Shown piece by piece: positions 8,666-18,098 of a stretch of 64,000 nucleotides of DNA (position 1 is the first letter of the stretch; the number at the start of each line of letters is the position of its first letter). This DNA is from Roseococcus suduntuyensis. Its GTDB lineage: Bacteria; Pseudomonadota; Alphaproteobacteria; Acetobacterales; Acetobacteraceae. Position numbers and translations under genes: made by a program. The notes under the pieces were generated by a model, which saw only the letters and a list, made by a program, of their open reading frames with translations, was not told the origin of the DNA and searched no databases. The stretch spans positions 248,001-312,000 of the forward strand of contig NZ_JACIDJ010000002.1 of NCBI RefSeq assembly GCF_014196305.1. The letters are read 5' to 3'.

Positions 8666-10453
8666 ATGTTCACCACCCGCCCCGAGATCGCCGCCACCTT
8701 CGGTGCCGTGGCCAGCACCCACTGGATCGCCTCGCAGGTGGGGATGAGCGTGCTGGAACGCGGCGGCAACGCCTTCGACGCCGCCGCCGCCGCCGGGTTC
8801 ACCTTGCAGATCGTGGAGCCGCACCTGAACGGCCCGGGCGGCGACTGCCCCATCATCCTGCACAGCGCGAAGCTGGGCGCCCAGCAGGTGATCTGCGGCC
8901 AGGGCCCCGCCCCCGGCGGGCTGACCGTGGCGCTGATGCGCGACCAGCTCGGCCAGTCCATCATGCCCGGCACCGGCTTCCTCGCCGCCCCCGTCCCCGG
9001 CGCCTTCGACGCCTGGGCGCGCATGTTGCTGGAACACGGCACCTGGCGCCTGCGCGACGTGCTGGAATACGCCATCGGCTATGCCGCGCGCGGCGCGCAC
9101 ATGGTCCCGCGCGTGATCCAGACGCTGGCCACCGTGAAGCCGCTCTTCGAGGCGGAATGGCAGACCTCCGCGGCGCTCTGGCTGCGCGATGGCGGGCCGC
9201 AGCCCGGCAAGCTCTGGTCCAACCCCGTCCTGGCCGAAACCTATTCCCGCCTGCTGCGCGAGGCCGAGGCCCCCGGCCGCACCCGCGAACAGGAGATCGA
9301 GGCCGCGCGCGACGCCTGGTATGGCGGCTTCGTCGCCGAGGCCATCGACCGCTTCGTCCGCACGCCCATGATGGACACCTCGGGCGAGCGACATGCCGGC
9401 GTGCTGACCGGCCAGGACATGGCCAATTGGCGCGCGGGCGTGGAGGCCCCCACCACCCGCGAGTTCCGCGGCCACACCGTGCTGAAATGCGGCCCCTGGA
9501 GCCAGGGCCCGGCCATGCTCCAGACGCTGGCCCTGCTGGACGGCTATGATCTCTCGACCATGGACCCGGTGGGCGAGGAATTCGTCCACACCGTCACCGA
9601 GGCCATGAAGCTCGCCTTCGCCGACCGCGAGGGCTTCTATGGCGACCCGGCCTTCGTGGACGTGCCGCTCGCGACCCTGCTGTCCGACGCCTATGCCGCC
9701 GAGCGCCGCAAGCTGATCGGCCGCGACGCCTCGATGGAGTTCCGCCCCGGTAGCCCCGATGGCCGTGCCGCGCAGGGCGTGGACTACGCCGCCGCCATCC
9801 GCCGCGCGGAGGAGATGACCGCCGCCGCCGGCACGGGCGAGCCCACCGTCTCGCGCCTCGGCGCCTCGGGCGGCGACACCTGCCATGTGGACATCATTGA
9901 CCGCTGGGGCAATTTCGTGAGCGCCACGCCCAGTGCAGGCTGGCTGCAATCCTCGCCGGCCGTGCCGGGCCTGGGCTTCTGCCTGGGCACCCGCTGCCAG
10001 ATGTTCTGGCTGGACGCGGATCTGCCCAACGGCCTCAAGCCCGGCAAGCGGCCGCGCACGACCCTCTCCCCCTCCATGGTGCTGCGCGATGGCAAGCCCT
10101 GGATGAGCTTCGGCACCCCGGGCGGCGAGCAGCAGGACCAGTGGCAGCCCATCATGCTGGCGCGGATGCTGGCGCATGGCTTCAACATCCAGGAGGCGAT
10201 CGACCTGCCCTCCTTCCACTCCGAGCACTGGGTCAGCAGCTTCTGGCCGCGCGGCGCCAAGCCCGGGAAGCTGGTGCTGGAAGGCCGCTTCGCGCCCGCG
10301 GTGCTGGAGGCGCTGAAGGCGCGCGGCCATGCGGCCGAAATGGGCGGGGAATGGACCGAGGGCCGCCTGACCGGCGCGCGGCTGGAGGCGGATGGGCAGA
10401 TCTTCGCCGGCGCAAACCCGCGCGGCATGCAGGGCTACGCTGTCGGGCGCTGA
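8666..10453 (+). CDS. Gamma-glutamyltransferase family protein (Ntn hydrolase)
   Basis: This belongs to the gamma-glutamyltransferase/cephalosporin-acylase family, whose members self-cleave before a catalytic Thr. The start at 8666 is chosen for the AAGGAGG at 8653-8659; an in-frame ATG at 8648 is upstream of that site. The product is 595 aa with no signal peptide, so cytoplasmic unless exported by other means. The N-terminal STHWIASQVGMSVLERGGNAFDAA is typical of the family. The likely nucleophile is Thr405 in GGDTCHVDIIDRWGN, followed by GKRPRTTLSPSMVL and GTPGGEQQDQW. Substrate is unknown: glutathione, an acylated amide or another gamma-glutamyl compound. Confidence 0.88.
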   Translation: MFTTRPEIAATFGAVASTHWIASQVGMSVLERGGNAFDAAAAAGFTLQIVEPHLNGPGGDCPIILHSAKLGAQQVICGQGPAPGGLTVALMRDQLGQSIMPGTGFLAAPVPGAFDAWARMLLEHGTWRLRDVLEYAIGYAARGAHMVPRVIQTLATVKPLFEAEWQTSAALWLRDGGPQPGKLWSNPVLAETYSRLLREAEAPGRTREQEIEAARDAWYGGFVAEAIDRFVRTPMMDTSGERHAGVLTGQDMANWRAGVEAPTTREFRGHTVLKCGPWSQGPAMLQTLALLDGYDLSTMDPVGEEFVHTVTEAMKLAFADREGFYGDPAFVDVPLATLLSDAYAAERRKLIGRDASMEFRPGSPDGRAAQGVDYAAAIRRAEEMTAAAGTGEPTVSRLGASGGDTCHVDIIDRWGNFVSATPSAGWLQSSPAVPGLGFCLGTRCQMFWLDADLPNGLKPGKRPRTTLSPSMVLRDGKPWMSFGTPGGEQQDQWQPIMLARMLAHGFNIQEAIDLPSFHSEHWVSSFWPRGAKPGKLVLEGRFAPAVLEALKARGHAAEMGGEWTEGRLTGARLEADGQIFAGANPRGMQGYAVGR

Positions 10454-10471
10454 GGCGCCCGACAGCTTTTT
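10439..10471 (+). terminator. Rho-independent terminator overlapping the GGT-like stop codon
   Basis: There is a perfect 12-bp stem (10439-10450 with 10455-10466) with a 4-base loop, TGAG, that includes the TGA stop codon. A run of five T follows. Geometry is that of a strong intrinsic terminator for the plus-strand gene. Confidence 0.9.
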
Positions 10472-10476
10472 CTTGC

Positions 10477-10579
10477 GCCCTCAGGCGCCGGGCGCCGCCT
10501 CCGGCGGCTTGGCTTTCGCGCCACGCGCTGGTGTGCGCGCTGGAAGGTCGGCCTAGGCGCGCCGGCCGCCTTGCGGCCG
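10477..10579 (+). repeat. Dispersed ~100-bp intergenic repeat, copy A
   Basis: This stretch resembles 57217-57317 closely: 35 of the first 38 bases agree, and both end with a GGCCG(C/T)C-TT-GCGGCCG-like stretch. Both copies lie just downstream of a stop codon on the plus strand. It is non-coding as far as I can see. Confidence 0.65.
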
Positions 10580-10654
10580 GGTGGTCGTGAAGGCGGCGCC
10601 ACCCCGGGGGGACGGCAGTTGGCGCGCGCTGGCTTGCGCGCGCCACTCCAAGGC

Positions 10655-12247
10655 TCAGCTCTTCGACACGCCCCAGAAGAAGGGCAGCGGGCCCTTCTGG
10701 ATGCCGGTGACATTGCTCCGCCAGGCGGTGTAGCCCAGGAAAAAGCCGGTCGGCGCATAGACCACGTCGCGGATGGCGGCCGCGTTCACCTTGTCCATGG
10801 CGGCCTTCTCGGCGGTGGCGTCGGGGGCGGCGAACCACTCATCCACACCCGCCTCGACCTCGGCCGAATCGGGCCAGCCGAACCAGGCGCGCTCGCCCGT
10901 GGCACGCAGCGCGTTGTAGGCGGCGGGGTTCACGCAGTCGGCCCCCGCATGCCAGGTGTGGAACATGCTCCAGCCGCCCTGGCCGGGCGGGTTGCGCATG
11001 GCGCGGCGCTGGCCGGTGGTGCCCCAGTCGGTCGCCACGAAATCCACGTTTATGCCCAGCCGCCGCAGCAGGTCGGCTGTCACGTCGCCCTGCGCCTTCG
11101 TGATGGGCTGGTCCTGCGCCACGATGCAGGTGACGGGCTCACCCGCATAGCCGCCCTCGGCCAGGAGGCGGCGGGCGGCGTCGATGTCGCGCGGGCCCTT
11201 CAGGATGTCGCCGCCCGCCTCGGTGTAGCCGGGCGTGCCGGGGGTGAAGAAGCCGGGCAGCGGCTTCCACAACGCGCTGTCGCTGCCGACCAACGCGGTC
11301 ATGTAGTCCGCCTGGCTCATCGCCATCAGGATGGCCTGGCGCACCTTCTGCGAGTTGAAGGGCTTGTGCAGGTGGTTCATCCGGAAGGAGCCGATGTTGC
11401 CCAGCGGGTCCGCGATATCCACCTGCACGCGCCGGTTGCGGCGCAGCAGCGGCACCAGGTCGGTGATGGGGTTCTCCCACCAGTCGATCTCGTTGTTCTG
11501 CAAGGCGGAGGCGGCCGTCGCCGGGTCCGGCATCACGATCCACTCGACGCGGTCCACCATCATGCGCTTGGAGGCCGAGAGCCAGGTGCCCCCCTGCTCC
11601 CGCGGCACATAGCCGTCGAACTTCTGGAAGACCGAGCGCGCGCCGGGCACCCATTCATTGCGGATGAAGCGCATGGGGCCGGAGCCCACATACTCGTTGA
11701 TCTGCTGGAAGGGGTCCGTGCGCGCGATGCGCTCTGGCATGATGAAGCAGATGGGCGTGTTGGTCTTGCCCAGCGCGTAGAGCAGCTTCGGGTAGGGGCT
11801 GCGCAGCACCCAGCGGAAGGTGCGGTCATCCACCGCCACCAGCTCGTTCTGGATGGCGCGGATCATCTGGCCCATCGGATCGCGCGGCATCCAGCGCGTG
11901 ATGGAGGCCACCACGTCGCGCGCCAGCACCGGTTCGTTGTCATGGAAGCGCAGGCCGGCGCGCAGGGTGAAGGTCCAGGTCAGCCCGTCCTGCGAGGTGG
12001 TGTGCCCCTCCACCATCTGCGGCCGCGGCGTCAGCGTGTCGTCCACGCCATAGAGCGTGTCCCACACCATGGCGGAGGCATTGCGCACGACATATTGCGT
12101 GCCCCAGATCGGGTCGAAATTGGCGAGGTTCGCCTGCGGCACGAAGCGCAGCGTGCGCGCATTGGCCCCCTGGCTCAGCGCGGGGGCGGTGATGCCGGCG
12201 CTGCTCGCCAAGGCGGCGCCGGTCTGGAGGAATTGTCTGCGGTCCAT
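10655..12247 (-). CDS. ABC transporter substrate-binding protein, family 5 (peptide/nickel type)
   Basis: This is a periplasmic solute-binding protein of the DppA/OppA family. I chose the ATG at 12245-12247 because AGGGAGAG precedes it and the product begins MDRRQFLQTGAALASSAG, a twin-arginine-type signal peptide. The mature region shows the family's LRFVPQANLANFDP and TWTFTLRAGLRFHDNEPV elements. It ends with WRSNVTGI. Length is 530 aa. No permease or ATPase genes are adjacent, so the partner transporter must be elsewhere. The substrate cannot be told from sequence; a short peptide is the default guess. Confidence 0.88.
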   Translation of the reverse strand: MDRRQFLQTGAALASSAGITAPALSQGANARTLRFVPQANLANFDPIWGTQYVVRNASAMVWDTLYGVDDTLTPRPQMVEGHTTSQDGLTWTFTLRAGLRFHDNEPVLARDVVASITRWMPRDPMGQMIRAIQNELVAVDDRTFRWVLRSPYPKLLYALGKTNTPICFIMPERIARTDPFQQINEYVGSGPMRFIRNEWVPGARSVFQKFDGYVPREQGGTWLSASKRMMVDRVEWIVMPDPATAASALQNNEIDWWENPITDLVPLLRRNRRVQVDIADPLGNIGSFRMNHLHKPFNSQKVRQAILMAMSQADYMTALVGSDSALWKPLPGFFTPGTPGYTEAGGDILKGPRDIDAARRLLAEGGYAGEPVTCIVAQDQPITKAQGDVTADLLRRLGINVDFVATDWGTTGQRRAMRNPPGQGGWSMFHTWHAGADCVNPAAYNALRATGERAWFGWPDSAEVEAGVDEWFAAPDATAEKAAMDKVNAAAIRDVVYAPTGFFLGYTAWRSNVTGIQKGPLPFFWGVSKS

Positions 12248-12308
12248 GCCCACTCTCCCTGTTCTGGCGCGGCGCTGCCGCCCGCGTGGGCGGTGGCTGC
12301 CGCGCGCC

Positions 12309-12342
12309 TGGGCAGGAGGGGGCGGAAAATCCACCCCTCCTG
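12309..12342. other. Intergenic hairpin between SDR and binding-protein genes
   Basis: An 11-bp inverted repeat (12309-12319 with 12332-12342) lies just past the stop of the minus-strand SDR gene. No T-run follows it on the minus strand, so it may act in Rho-dependent ending or RNA stability rather than as a classical terminator. Confidence 0.45.
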
Positions 12343-12375
12343 CCGACAGGGCGCGTCAATGCATGGACCGTGCCA

Positions 12376-13137
12376 TCACAGCTTTCGCTGCATCGCCGCC
12401 AGGTAACCGCGGTTGCGCGTGGGCGTGATCAGGATCTCGTTCAGGCAGACATGCGCGGGCGTGGCCGCGATGAAGGCGATGAGGCGCCCGCAATCCTCGG
12501 GCTGCACCATCTCCGCCAGATCCTGCTCGCTCAGCTTGTTGGGGCGCTTGTCCATGATGGGCGTGCGCACCTCGCCCGGGCAGACGACGGTGCTGCGGAT
12601 GCCGTTCGCGCATTCCTCCATGTTGATGCTGTGGCTCATCGCCACCACGCCATGCTTGCAGGCGGTGTAGCCCGGGCCGCTCAAGGGGCTGACGAAGCGA
12701 CCGGCCATGGAGGCGGTGTGGATGATCAGGCCATCCTGCTGCTTGCGCATGGCGGGCAGCACGGCCAGCGTGCCGTGGAAGACGGACATCAAATTGCCGT
12801 CCACCAGCTCCTTCACACCGGCGGCCGTCAGGCGCGACCAGGCGCGGTCGGTGATGTTCAGCCCGGCATTGTTCACCAGGATGTCAATGCGGCCATGCGC
12901 GGCCAGGATGGCATCCGCCACCGCCTGCACGGCCGCCGCATCGGCCATGTCGCAGGCCTTCACCTCGGCGCTGCCGCCCTTGGCCGCGATGGCCTTGGCC
13001 ACGGCATCGAGCTTGGAGGCCGTGCGCCCCGTCAGCACCACCATGGCCCCCTCGGCCGCCAGCGCGTGCGCGCCCGCCTCACCAATACCGGTGCCCGCGC
13101 CCGTGACCCAGGCGATCTTTCCCTTGAGCTGCGCCAT
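12376..13137 (-). CDS. Short-chain dehydrogenase/reductase (SDR)
   Basis: This is a classical SDR oxidoreductase using NAD(P)(H). The start ATG at 13135-13137 is preceded by GGGAGAGG and gives MAQLKGKIAWVTGAGTGIGEAG. It contains the TGxxxGxG cofactor motif near residues 12-20, NNAG, and the catalytic Ser plus YTACK. Length 253 aa is normal. An Asp-containing segment (VVLTGRTASKL) gives the position after beta-2 as TGRT, consistent with NADP preference (inference). It is divergent from the 2-hydroxyacid dehydrogenase across a 120-bp gap. Substrate unknown. Confidence 0.9.
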   Translation of the reverse strand: MAQLKGKIAWVTGAGTGIGEAGAHALAAEGAMVVLTGRTASKLDAVAKAIAAKGGSAEVKACDMADAAAVQAVADAILAAHGRIDILVNNAGLNITDRAWSRLTAAGVKELVDGNLMSVFHGTLAVLPAMRKQQDGLIIHTASMAGRFVSPLSGPGYTACKHGVVAMSHSINMEECANGIRSTVVCPGEVRTPIMDKRPNKLSEQDLAEMVQPEDCGRLIAFIAATPAHVCLNEILITPTRNRGYLAAMQRKL

Positions 13138-13257
13138 CGTTCCTCTCCCTCTGCTGTGGAACCTTGCGCGGCAGTCTGACGCAACGGGCTGCCGCGGCAA
13201 CCCGGCTTGTGAGCCGTGCGGCCGCATGCTTCGCTTCGCCCATCAGGAGGAAACGAC

Positions 13258-14307
13258 ATGGCAAAGTTCCGCATCGTGACGCCGGCCGGCGCCAGCTTCA
13301 CCGTGGCCGGCGGCGGCTACGACTACGAGATGGAGGCGCTCAACCTCGCCAACATCGACGCCGAGATCGTGGAGGCGCCGACCGACACCGCCGCCTTCAT
13401 CGCCGCCGCCCGCGACGCGGACGCCATCTACGCCAAGGGCATTCCCTTCACCGCCGAGATCATCAACGCGCTGGACAAGTGCAAGGTGATCTCGCTCGGC
13501 TCGGTCGGCGTGGACAGCGTGGACGTGAAGGCCGCTACCGCCCGAGGCATTCCCGTCACCAACGTGCCCGACACCTTCATCGAGGAGGTGGCCGACCATT
13601 GCATGATGCTGCTGCTGGCCACCTTCCGCCGCACCATCGAGCAGGACCGCATGGTGCGCGAGCATCGCTGGCGCGAAGGTCGCCCGGCCCTGCTGCAAAT
13701 TCCCCGCCTGATGGGCCAGACGCTGGGCTTCGTCAGCTTCGGCCGCGTGGCGCGCGCGGTGGCCCGCCGCGCCAAGCCCTTCGGCCTGAACATGATCGCC
13801 TACGACCCCTTCCTGGACGAGACGGTGATGATCGAGAACGGCGTCATCCCCGCCACGCTGGACGAGGTGATGTCGCGCTCGGACTTCGTCTCCATGCACG
13901 CCCCGGCGCGGCCCGAATGCACCGGCATGCTGACCGAACGGCACTTCAAGCAAATGAAGCCCAGCGCCATCTTCCTCAATGTCGGCCGCGGGCCGACCGT
14001 GGACGAGGCCGCGCTGATCAAGGCGCTGGAACAGGGCTGGATGGCCTATGCCGGCCTCGACGTGCTGGAGGTCGAGCCTCCCAGCCACAACAACCCGCTG
14101 CTGAAGATGGAGAACGTCATCCTCTCGGCACACACCGCCTCGGCCAGCGCGCGCTTCGACGAGGCGCGCAAGCGTCGCGTGGGCGCCGAACTCGCCCTCG
14201 TCGCCCAGAACAAGTGGCCGATGAGCTGCGTGAACCCGGCCGTGCTGCAGACCACGAAGCTGCAACGCTGGCAGCCGGTGAACCTGGGCCGCGGGCCGAA
14301 CAGCTAA
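13258..14307 (+). CDS. D-isomer-specific 2-hydroxyacid dehydrogenase
   Basis: This is an NAD-dependent dehydrogenase of the phosphoglycerate/glyoxylate/formate dehydrogenase superfamily. AGGAGG at 13245-13250 lies 7 bases before the ATG. The 349-aa protein has the N-terminal substrate domain, then a Rossmann domain beginning MGQTLGFVSFGRVARAVA. Compared with the usual G-x-G-x-x-G, the middle glycine is replaced (GFVSFG). It continues with NVGRGPTVDEAALI and a catalytic His in ILSAHTAS. The C-terminus is extended beyond the usual end. Substrate is not predictable. It may act with the divergent SDR, but this is conjecture. Confidence 0.87.
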   Translation: MAKFRIVTPAGASFTVAGGGYDYEMEALNLANIDAEIVEAPTDTAAFIAAARDADAIYAKGIPFTAEIINALDKCKVISLGSVGVDSVDVKAATARGIPVTNVPDTFIEEVADHCMMLLLATFRRTIEQDRMVREHRWREGRPALLQIPRLMGQTLGFVSFGRVARAVARRAKPFGLNMIAYDPFLDETVMIENGVIPATLDEVMSRSDFVSMHAPARPECTGMLTERHFKQMKPSAIFLNVGRGPTVDEAALIKALEQGWMAYAGLDVLEVEPPSHNNPLLKMENVILSAHTASASARFDEARKRRVGAELALVAQNKWPMSCVNPAVLQTTKLQRWQPVNLGRGPNS

Positions 14308-14329
14308 GGCGAGGGCCACGCCTTCCCAT

Positions 14330-14349
14330 GCCGGGCGGAAACGCCCGGC
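14330..14349 (+). other. GAAA-capped hairpin downstream of the dehydrogenase
   Basis: A perfect 8-bp stem (14330-14337 with 14342-14349) is closed by a GAAA loop, 22 bases after the stop codon. No T-run follows. It probably stabilises or ends the transcript; the mechanism is inference. Confidence 0.5.
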
Positions 14350-14391
14350 AACAGGGAACGACCTGCCTCATCGCGTCCAGGCGCGATGCGC

Positions 14392-14494
14392 TAGAGCATG
14401 CTGCGTTCAAAAGCGTTCACGCCGCCTGCTCCAGCCATCGTTGAGAACGGGATTCAGCGTTTTCGGTGATTCCACCTCAACGCATCCCGCTCTA
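14392..14494. repeat. Imperfect long palindromic intergenic element (TAGAGC...GCTCTA)
   Basis: The outer arms 14392-14407 and 14479-14494 are inverted complements with about four mismatches. They enclose a moderately AT-richer core of about 70 bases. The right arm overlaps the last codon and TAG stop of crtB. The pattern resembles dispersed alphaproteobacterial intergenic palindromes. It fills most of the gap between the dehydrogenase and crtB. Confidence 0.55.
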
Positions 14495-15514
14495 TTGCGG
14501 CAGGCGGCCCCGCGTCTGGAGGTCCGCGAACAGCTCGATGGCCCAGCCGATGCGCTCATCCAGGCTGCGCGCCGCGACCGCCATGGGTGCGGGCGTCACC
14601 GCATTCACCAGGAAGGCATTGGCGGTGAGCGGCGGCTCCGCCCCGCCTTCGGCACGGGCCAGGCTCGGCAGCCGCGCGCGCGCGACCAACGCCAGCTTGC
14701 GCGAGGAGGAGACCACGGCGCGGCGCGAGATGCTGTCGAAGCCATGCCGCGTCACCTCCGCGCCGATCTCGGCATAGATGCGGTGCGCGGCCCGGATCGC
14801 TGGCCGGCAGTCGCGCGGCAGCATGTTGATGCCCGCCTCGGCGCGGGTGTAGAGGCGCTGCGCCTCGGCCAGCAGCCGCGCGACCACGATGCCGATGGCG
14901 GGCGAGAAATCCGGGCGGGCCAGGAATTCACGCGGCGCTACCCCCGCCTCCCGCAACCAGGCGCAGGGCAGATAGAGGCGGCCGGCCCGCGCATCCTCGC
15001 CCACATCGCGCGCGATGTTGGTCAACTGCATCGCGGCACCGAGGTCGGTCGCGCGGGCGAGTGCGGCATGGCTGCGCACGCCCATGATGAGGGTCATCAT
15101 CGCGCCCACCGTGCCCGCCACGCGCGCGGCGTAGCCGTGCAACGCCTCGATGTCCGGATAGCGGCGGCCCTCGGCGTCCCAGGCGAAGCCTTCCAGCAGC
15201 GCATCGGGCAGGGTGCGCGGAATGTCGTGCAGCCGCACGGCGGCCGCGAAGGCACGGTCGGCCGGGTGGTTTTCGGGCAGGCCGACATAGGCAGCGTCCA
15301 GCCGCCGGCGCATGAGGGCGAGGCCCGCGCGCGGGTCGGTGGCATGGTCCACCGCGTCATCGCCCAGGCGGCAGAAGGCGTAGAGGGCGGTGGCGCTGTC
15401 GCGCACCCGCCGCGGCAGCAGCAGCGAGGCGGCGTGGAAGCTTTTCGAGCCCACGCGCAGCAGGTCGCGGCAAGCTTCGAGGTCCTCGGGCGCAATGCGG
15501 GGTTCGGCGTCCAT
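14492..15514 (-). CDS. crtB: Phytoene/squalene synthase family protein, probable phytoene synthase
   Basis: CrtB condenses two geranylgeranyl diphosphates to phytoene, the first committed carotenoid step. The product (340 aa) has GSKSFHAASLLLP, the first Asp-rich motif DDAVD and the second around NIARDVGED, with the RLYLP segment between them and the C-terminal half. The ATG at 15512-15514 overlaps the bchO stop by one base (TGATG), so I prefer it to the GTG one codon earlier. It is the only carotenoid gene in the window, placed at the end of the bch operon rather than beside crtI. A squalene or hopanoid-type synthase is a less likely alternative. Confidence 0.86.
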   Translation of the reverse strand: MDAEPRIAPEDLEACRDLLRVGSKSFHAASLLLPRRVRDSATALYAFCRLGDDAVDHATDPRAGLALMRRRLDAAYVGLPENHPADRAFAAAVRLHDIPRTLPDALLEGFAWDAEGRRYPDIEALHGYAARVAGTVGAMMTLIMGVRSHAALARATDLGAAMQLTNIARDVGEDARAGRLYLPCAWLREAGVAPREFLARPDFSPAIGIVVARLLAEAQRLYTRAEAGINMLPRDCRPAIRAAHRIYAEIGAEVTRHGFDSISRRAVVSSSRKLALVARARLPSLARAEGGAEPPLTANAFLVNAVTPAPMAVAARSLDERIGWAIELFADLQTRGRLPQ

Positions 15515-16422
15515 CACGCGGTCTCCAGGATGCGGCGCGCGACGAGGCCAGGTGCCTCCTCATGCGCGAGATGGCCGAGGCCGGGCAGCGCCTCGATGCG
15601 GGCAGTGGGCAGCAGCGCCTGCAGGCGGCGCGCCTCGGTGGGGCGGATGGTGCGGTCCTGCTTGCCCACGATCAGCGTCAGCGGGGTGGTCAGACGCGGC
15701 AGGTCACGCGCCAGGCCTGGCAGATCCCAGGCGGCCATCATGCCCAGCGTGGCCGCCACATGCCCGGGCCGGCGGAACAGGCGCGCGTAGAGGTCCACGC
15801 CCTCGGGCGTCAGGACGGAACCGGTGTCCCGCAGCAGGCGTTCCACCGTCGCGCGGTCGCGCGCCTGGCGCGCGGCGAAGCGCGCGAGGCCAGGCAGGTT
15901 CACCATCAGCCGCGCCATGGGGCCGAACACCATGCCGGCCATGCCGCCCAGCGGCAGCAGCGCGCCATTGATGGAGATGAGCCGCTCCGGCGCGGCCACT
16001 CCATCGAGGCAAAGCCGCGCCCCCAGCGCAGCCCCCGCCGAATGCCCGATGATCAGGTCCGGCCGCACATCCAGCACCCGCAGCAGCGCGGTGATGCCCG
16101 TGGCCATGCCCGCGAGCGACAGCCCACCGGATGGCGGCATGGCGGAGAAGCCCTGGCCCGGCAGGTCCGGCATGATGATGGTGTGGCGCCGTGCCAGCAG
16201 CGGGCCGAGCTCCCGCCAGGAATGGGTGGAGGCGCCGGTGCCATGCAGCAGCAGCGCCACGGGCGCATCGCGTGCCGGGCCGTCCAGCACCTGCACATGC
16301 CAGCGCAGCCCGCCCGCCAGCACGAAGCGGCTGGCGGCGCGGTGCGGCCAGTCGTCCGTGGAAAGCCAATCGGCCGCGGCGGGGACGATGGCGCGTTCGG
16401 GGAAGAGAAGGGTGGCGCTCAT
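15514..16422 (-). CDS. bchO: BchO, alpha/beta hydrolase linked to magnesium chelatase
   Basis: BchO is an alpha/beta-hydrolase-fold protein that accompanies magnesium chelatase genes; its exact biochemical role is not settled. The 302-aa product has LLLHGTGASTHSW (oxyanion region), the nucleophile elbow GHSAGAALG near residue 133, and a C-terminal GHLAHEEAP with the catalytic His. It overlaps bchD by 4 bp (ATGA) and crtB by 1 bp. Confidence 0.92.
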   Translation of the reverse strand: MSATLLFPERAIVPAAADWLSTDDWPHRAASRFVLAGGLRWHVQVLDGPARDAPVALLLHGTGASTHSWRELGPLLARRHTIIMPDLPGQGFSAMPPSGGLSLAGMATGITALLRVLDVRPDLIIGHSAGAALGARLCLDGVAAPERLISINGALLPLGGMAGMVFGPMARLMVNLPGLARFAARQARDRATVERLLRDTGSVLTPEGVDLYARLFRRPGHVAATLGMMAAWDLPGLARDLPRLTTPLTLIVGKQDRTIRPTEARRLQALLPTARIEALPGLGHLAHEEAPGLVARRILETA

Positions 16423-18098
16423 CCCGCACCTATCGCTTGCCGCACCGCGCCCGCCAGCACCTCCGCCCGGGCCTGCGGCAGCACAAGCGCGCGCCCACCG
16501 GCTTCGGCGGCCAGGGTGGTAGCGAAGGGCTGCGGGCGGGGGGCGGTGTCCACGATCAGCACGGAATGGCCCTCGGCGCGCAGCAGCTTCGCCACGGCCA
16601 GGGCATCGGCCTCGGCGGCGGCGCGGCCGCTGCTGCCGTCGCGCGCCATGTTCGCCCGCCCATCGGTCAGCGCCACGATCAGCGGCGTGCGCCCGGCGCG
16701 CTTCTCCAGCCGCGCCATGGCGAGTGCCGCGTCCAGCCCCGAAGCGAGTGGCGAGGCCCCTCCCCCCGGCAGCCCGGCCAGGGCGCGCTTGGCCCGCACC
16801 AGGGAATGCGTGGGCGACAGCAGCATCTCGGCGGCCGCACCCCGGAAGGCGATGACGCCCACCCGGTCACGGCGCGCGTAGCATTCGGCCAGCAGCATCT
16901 CGACCGCGCCCTTGGCCTCGGCCAGCCGGTGCAGCGCGGCTGAGCCCGAGGCGTCCACAACGAAGATGGCCGTGCTCTCGCTGTGCTCGCGGAAGCGACG
17001 GATGCGGAAATCCTCGCGGCGCACGGCCACGCGGGCACGCGGCGGCGCGGGGCGCAGCCGCTGCCACGGGGCGGCGGCGCGCAGCGTGTCCAGCAGCGCG
17101 ATGCGCGCGCCATTGCGGGGTTCGCCCGCGCGACTGCCAACCGGGCGACCACGCTTGAGCGAAATGCGCTCCGCCCCCGTGCGGCCGGAGGAGGGTGCGC
17201 GCAGGCGCAGCGTGGCGGCGGCGAGGCTGGCCAGGAGCTGCGCGGGCAGCGGCACCTCGCGCGCCTCCTGCACCACGTCTTCCATCTGGCCGCCTCTCGT
17301 GGGGTCGGTGGCGTCGTCGGGGCGCTCGGCCTCGGGTTCCTCGGGCGGGGGCGGCGGCGCCTCCTGCTCGGGCGGCGCCTCGGGAAGAATGGTGGCGCGG
17401 GGGCCAAGGACGAGGCGCACGGCCAGCGTGGCATCCTCGGCGTTCGGCGCGTCGCGGCCGCCCAGCGCCGCCGCGGCGCGGGCCGCGCGCAGGGCCAAGG
17501 CCGGCGCGCGCAAGGAGACGATGCCCGCCGCCATGGCGGTGGCGAGAATGGCCTCGATGACGGGCTCCGGGCTGTCCACCCCCGGCAGGCGGGCCCGCGC
17601 GGCGGCGATGGCGGCCGCGCCATGCGGGGCGGGCCCGGGCGGTTCGGCGAGGTCAGGGCAGAAGGCCAGGCGGTCCAGCAAGGCGGGCGGCGGGGCCTCG
17701 TCCTCCTCCAGCCCTTCGTCCAGCGCCAGCATGGCGTAGCCATGGCGCTCCTGGCCGGCGGTGAGGCGGGCGGCGGTGGGGCGGGTCAGGCGCTCGGCCA
17801 TGGGCATGACCAGCACGCCGTCGGCACTCGCTTCCAGCAGCCCCGCGCGCTGCACGGGCCGGCCGGTGGCGAGGGTGGCGGTGAGGTCGAGCCCACCCAG
17901 CAGCGCGTCATCCGCGACACCGGGCGGCAGGCGGCGCACCGCCGTGCCGGCGGGCAGGATGGCTTGCAGAAGACTGAGCCAGCGGTCGCGCTCCACGCCC
18001 GGGCGGGCGCGCAGTACGGCACCGCCAAGCCCCCCCGGATCCACCGCGAGCAGGCACGCCGCGAGCGCGGCATCCTCGCGCGGGGTCGGTGGGGTCAC
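16419..18098 (-). CDS. bchD: Magnesium chelatase subunit D
   Basis: BchD forms the AAA+ motor complex with BchI that drives Mg2+ insertion into protoporphyrin IX by BchH. The 559-aa protein has a degenerate AAA+ N-terminal half, with no intact Walker A visible. An acidic and proline-rich linker follows ([16 protein letters not shown]), then a C-terminal integrin-type (VWA) domain with the MIDAS motif DASGS and [10 protein letters not shown]. It overlaps bchI by 4 bp and bchO by 4 bp. Confidence 0.95.
   Translation of the reverse strand: MTPPTPREDAALAACLLAVDPGGLGGAVLRARPGVERDRWLSLLQAILPAGTAVRRLPPGVADDALLGGLDLTATLATGRPVQRAGLLEASADGVLVMPMAERLTRPTAARLTAGQERHGYAMLALDEGLEEDEAPPPALLDRLAFCPDLAEPPGPAPHGAAAIAAARARLPGVDSPEPVIEAILATAMAAGIVSLRAPALALRAARAAAALGGRDAPNAEDATLAVRLVLGPRATILPEAPPEQEAPPPPPEEPEAERPDDATDPTRGGQMEDVVQEAREVPLPAQLLASLAAATLRLRAPSSGRTGAERISLKRGRPVGSRAGEPRNGARIALLDTLRAAAPWQRLRPAPPRARVAVRREDFRIRRFREHSESTAIFVVDASGSAALHRLAEAKGAVEMLLAECYARRDRVGVIAFRGAAAEMLLSPTHSLVRAKRALAGLPGGGASPLASGLDAALAMARLEKRAGRTPLIVALTDGRANMARDGSSGRAAAEADALAVAKLLRAEGHSVLIVDTAPRPQPFATTLAAEAGGRALVLPQARAEVLAGAVRQAIGAG

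Noticed and set aside
12248-12375. Promoter or RNA gene between SDR and binding-protein genes
   Set aside because: Only a GC hairpin is clear; no -35/-10 pair or RNA fold could be supported.
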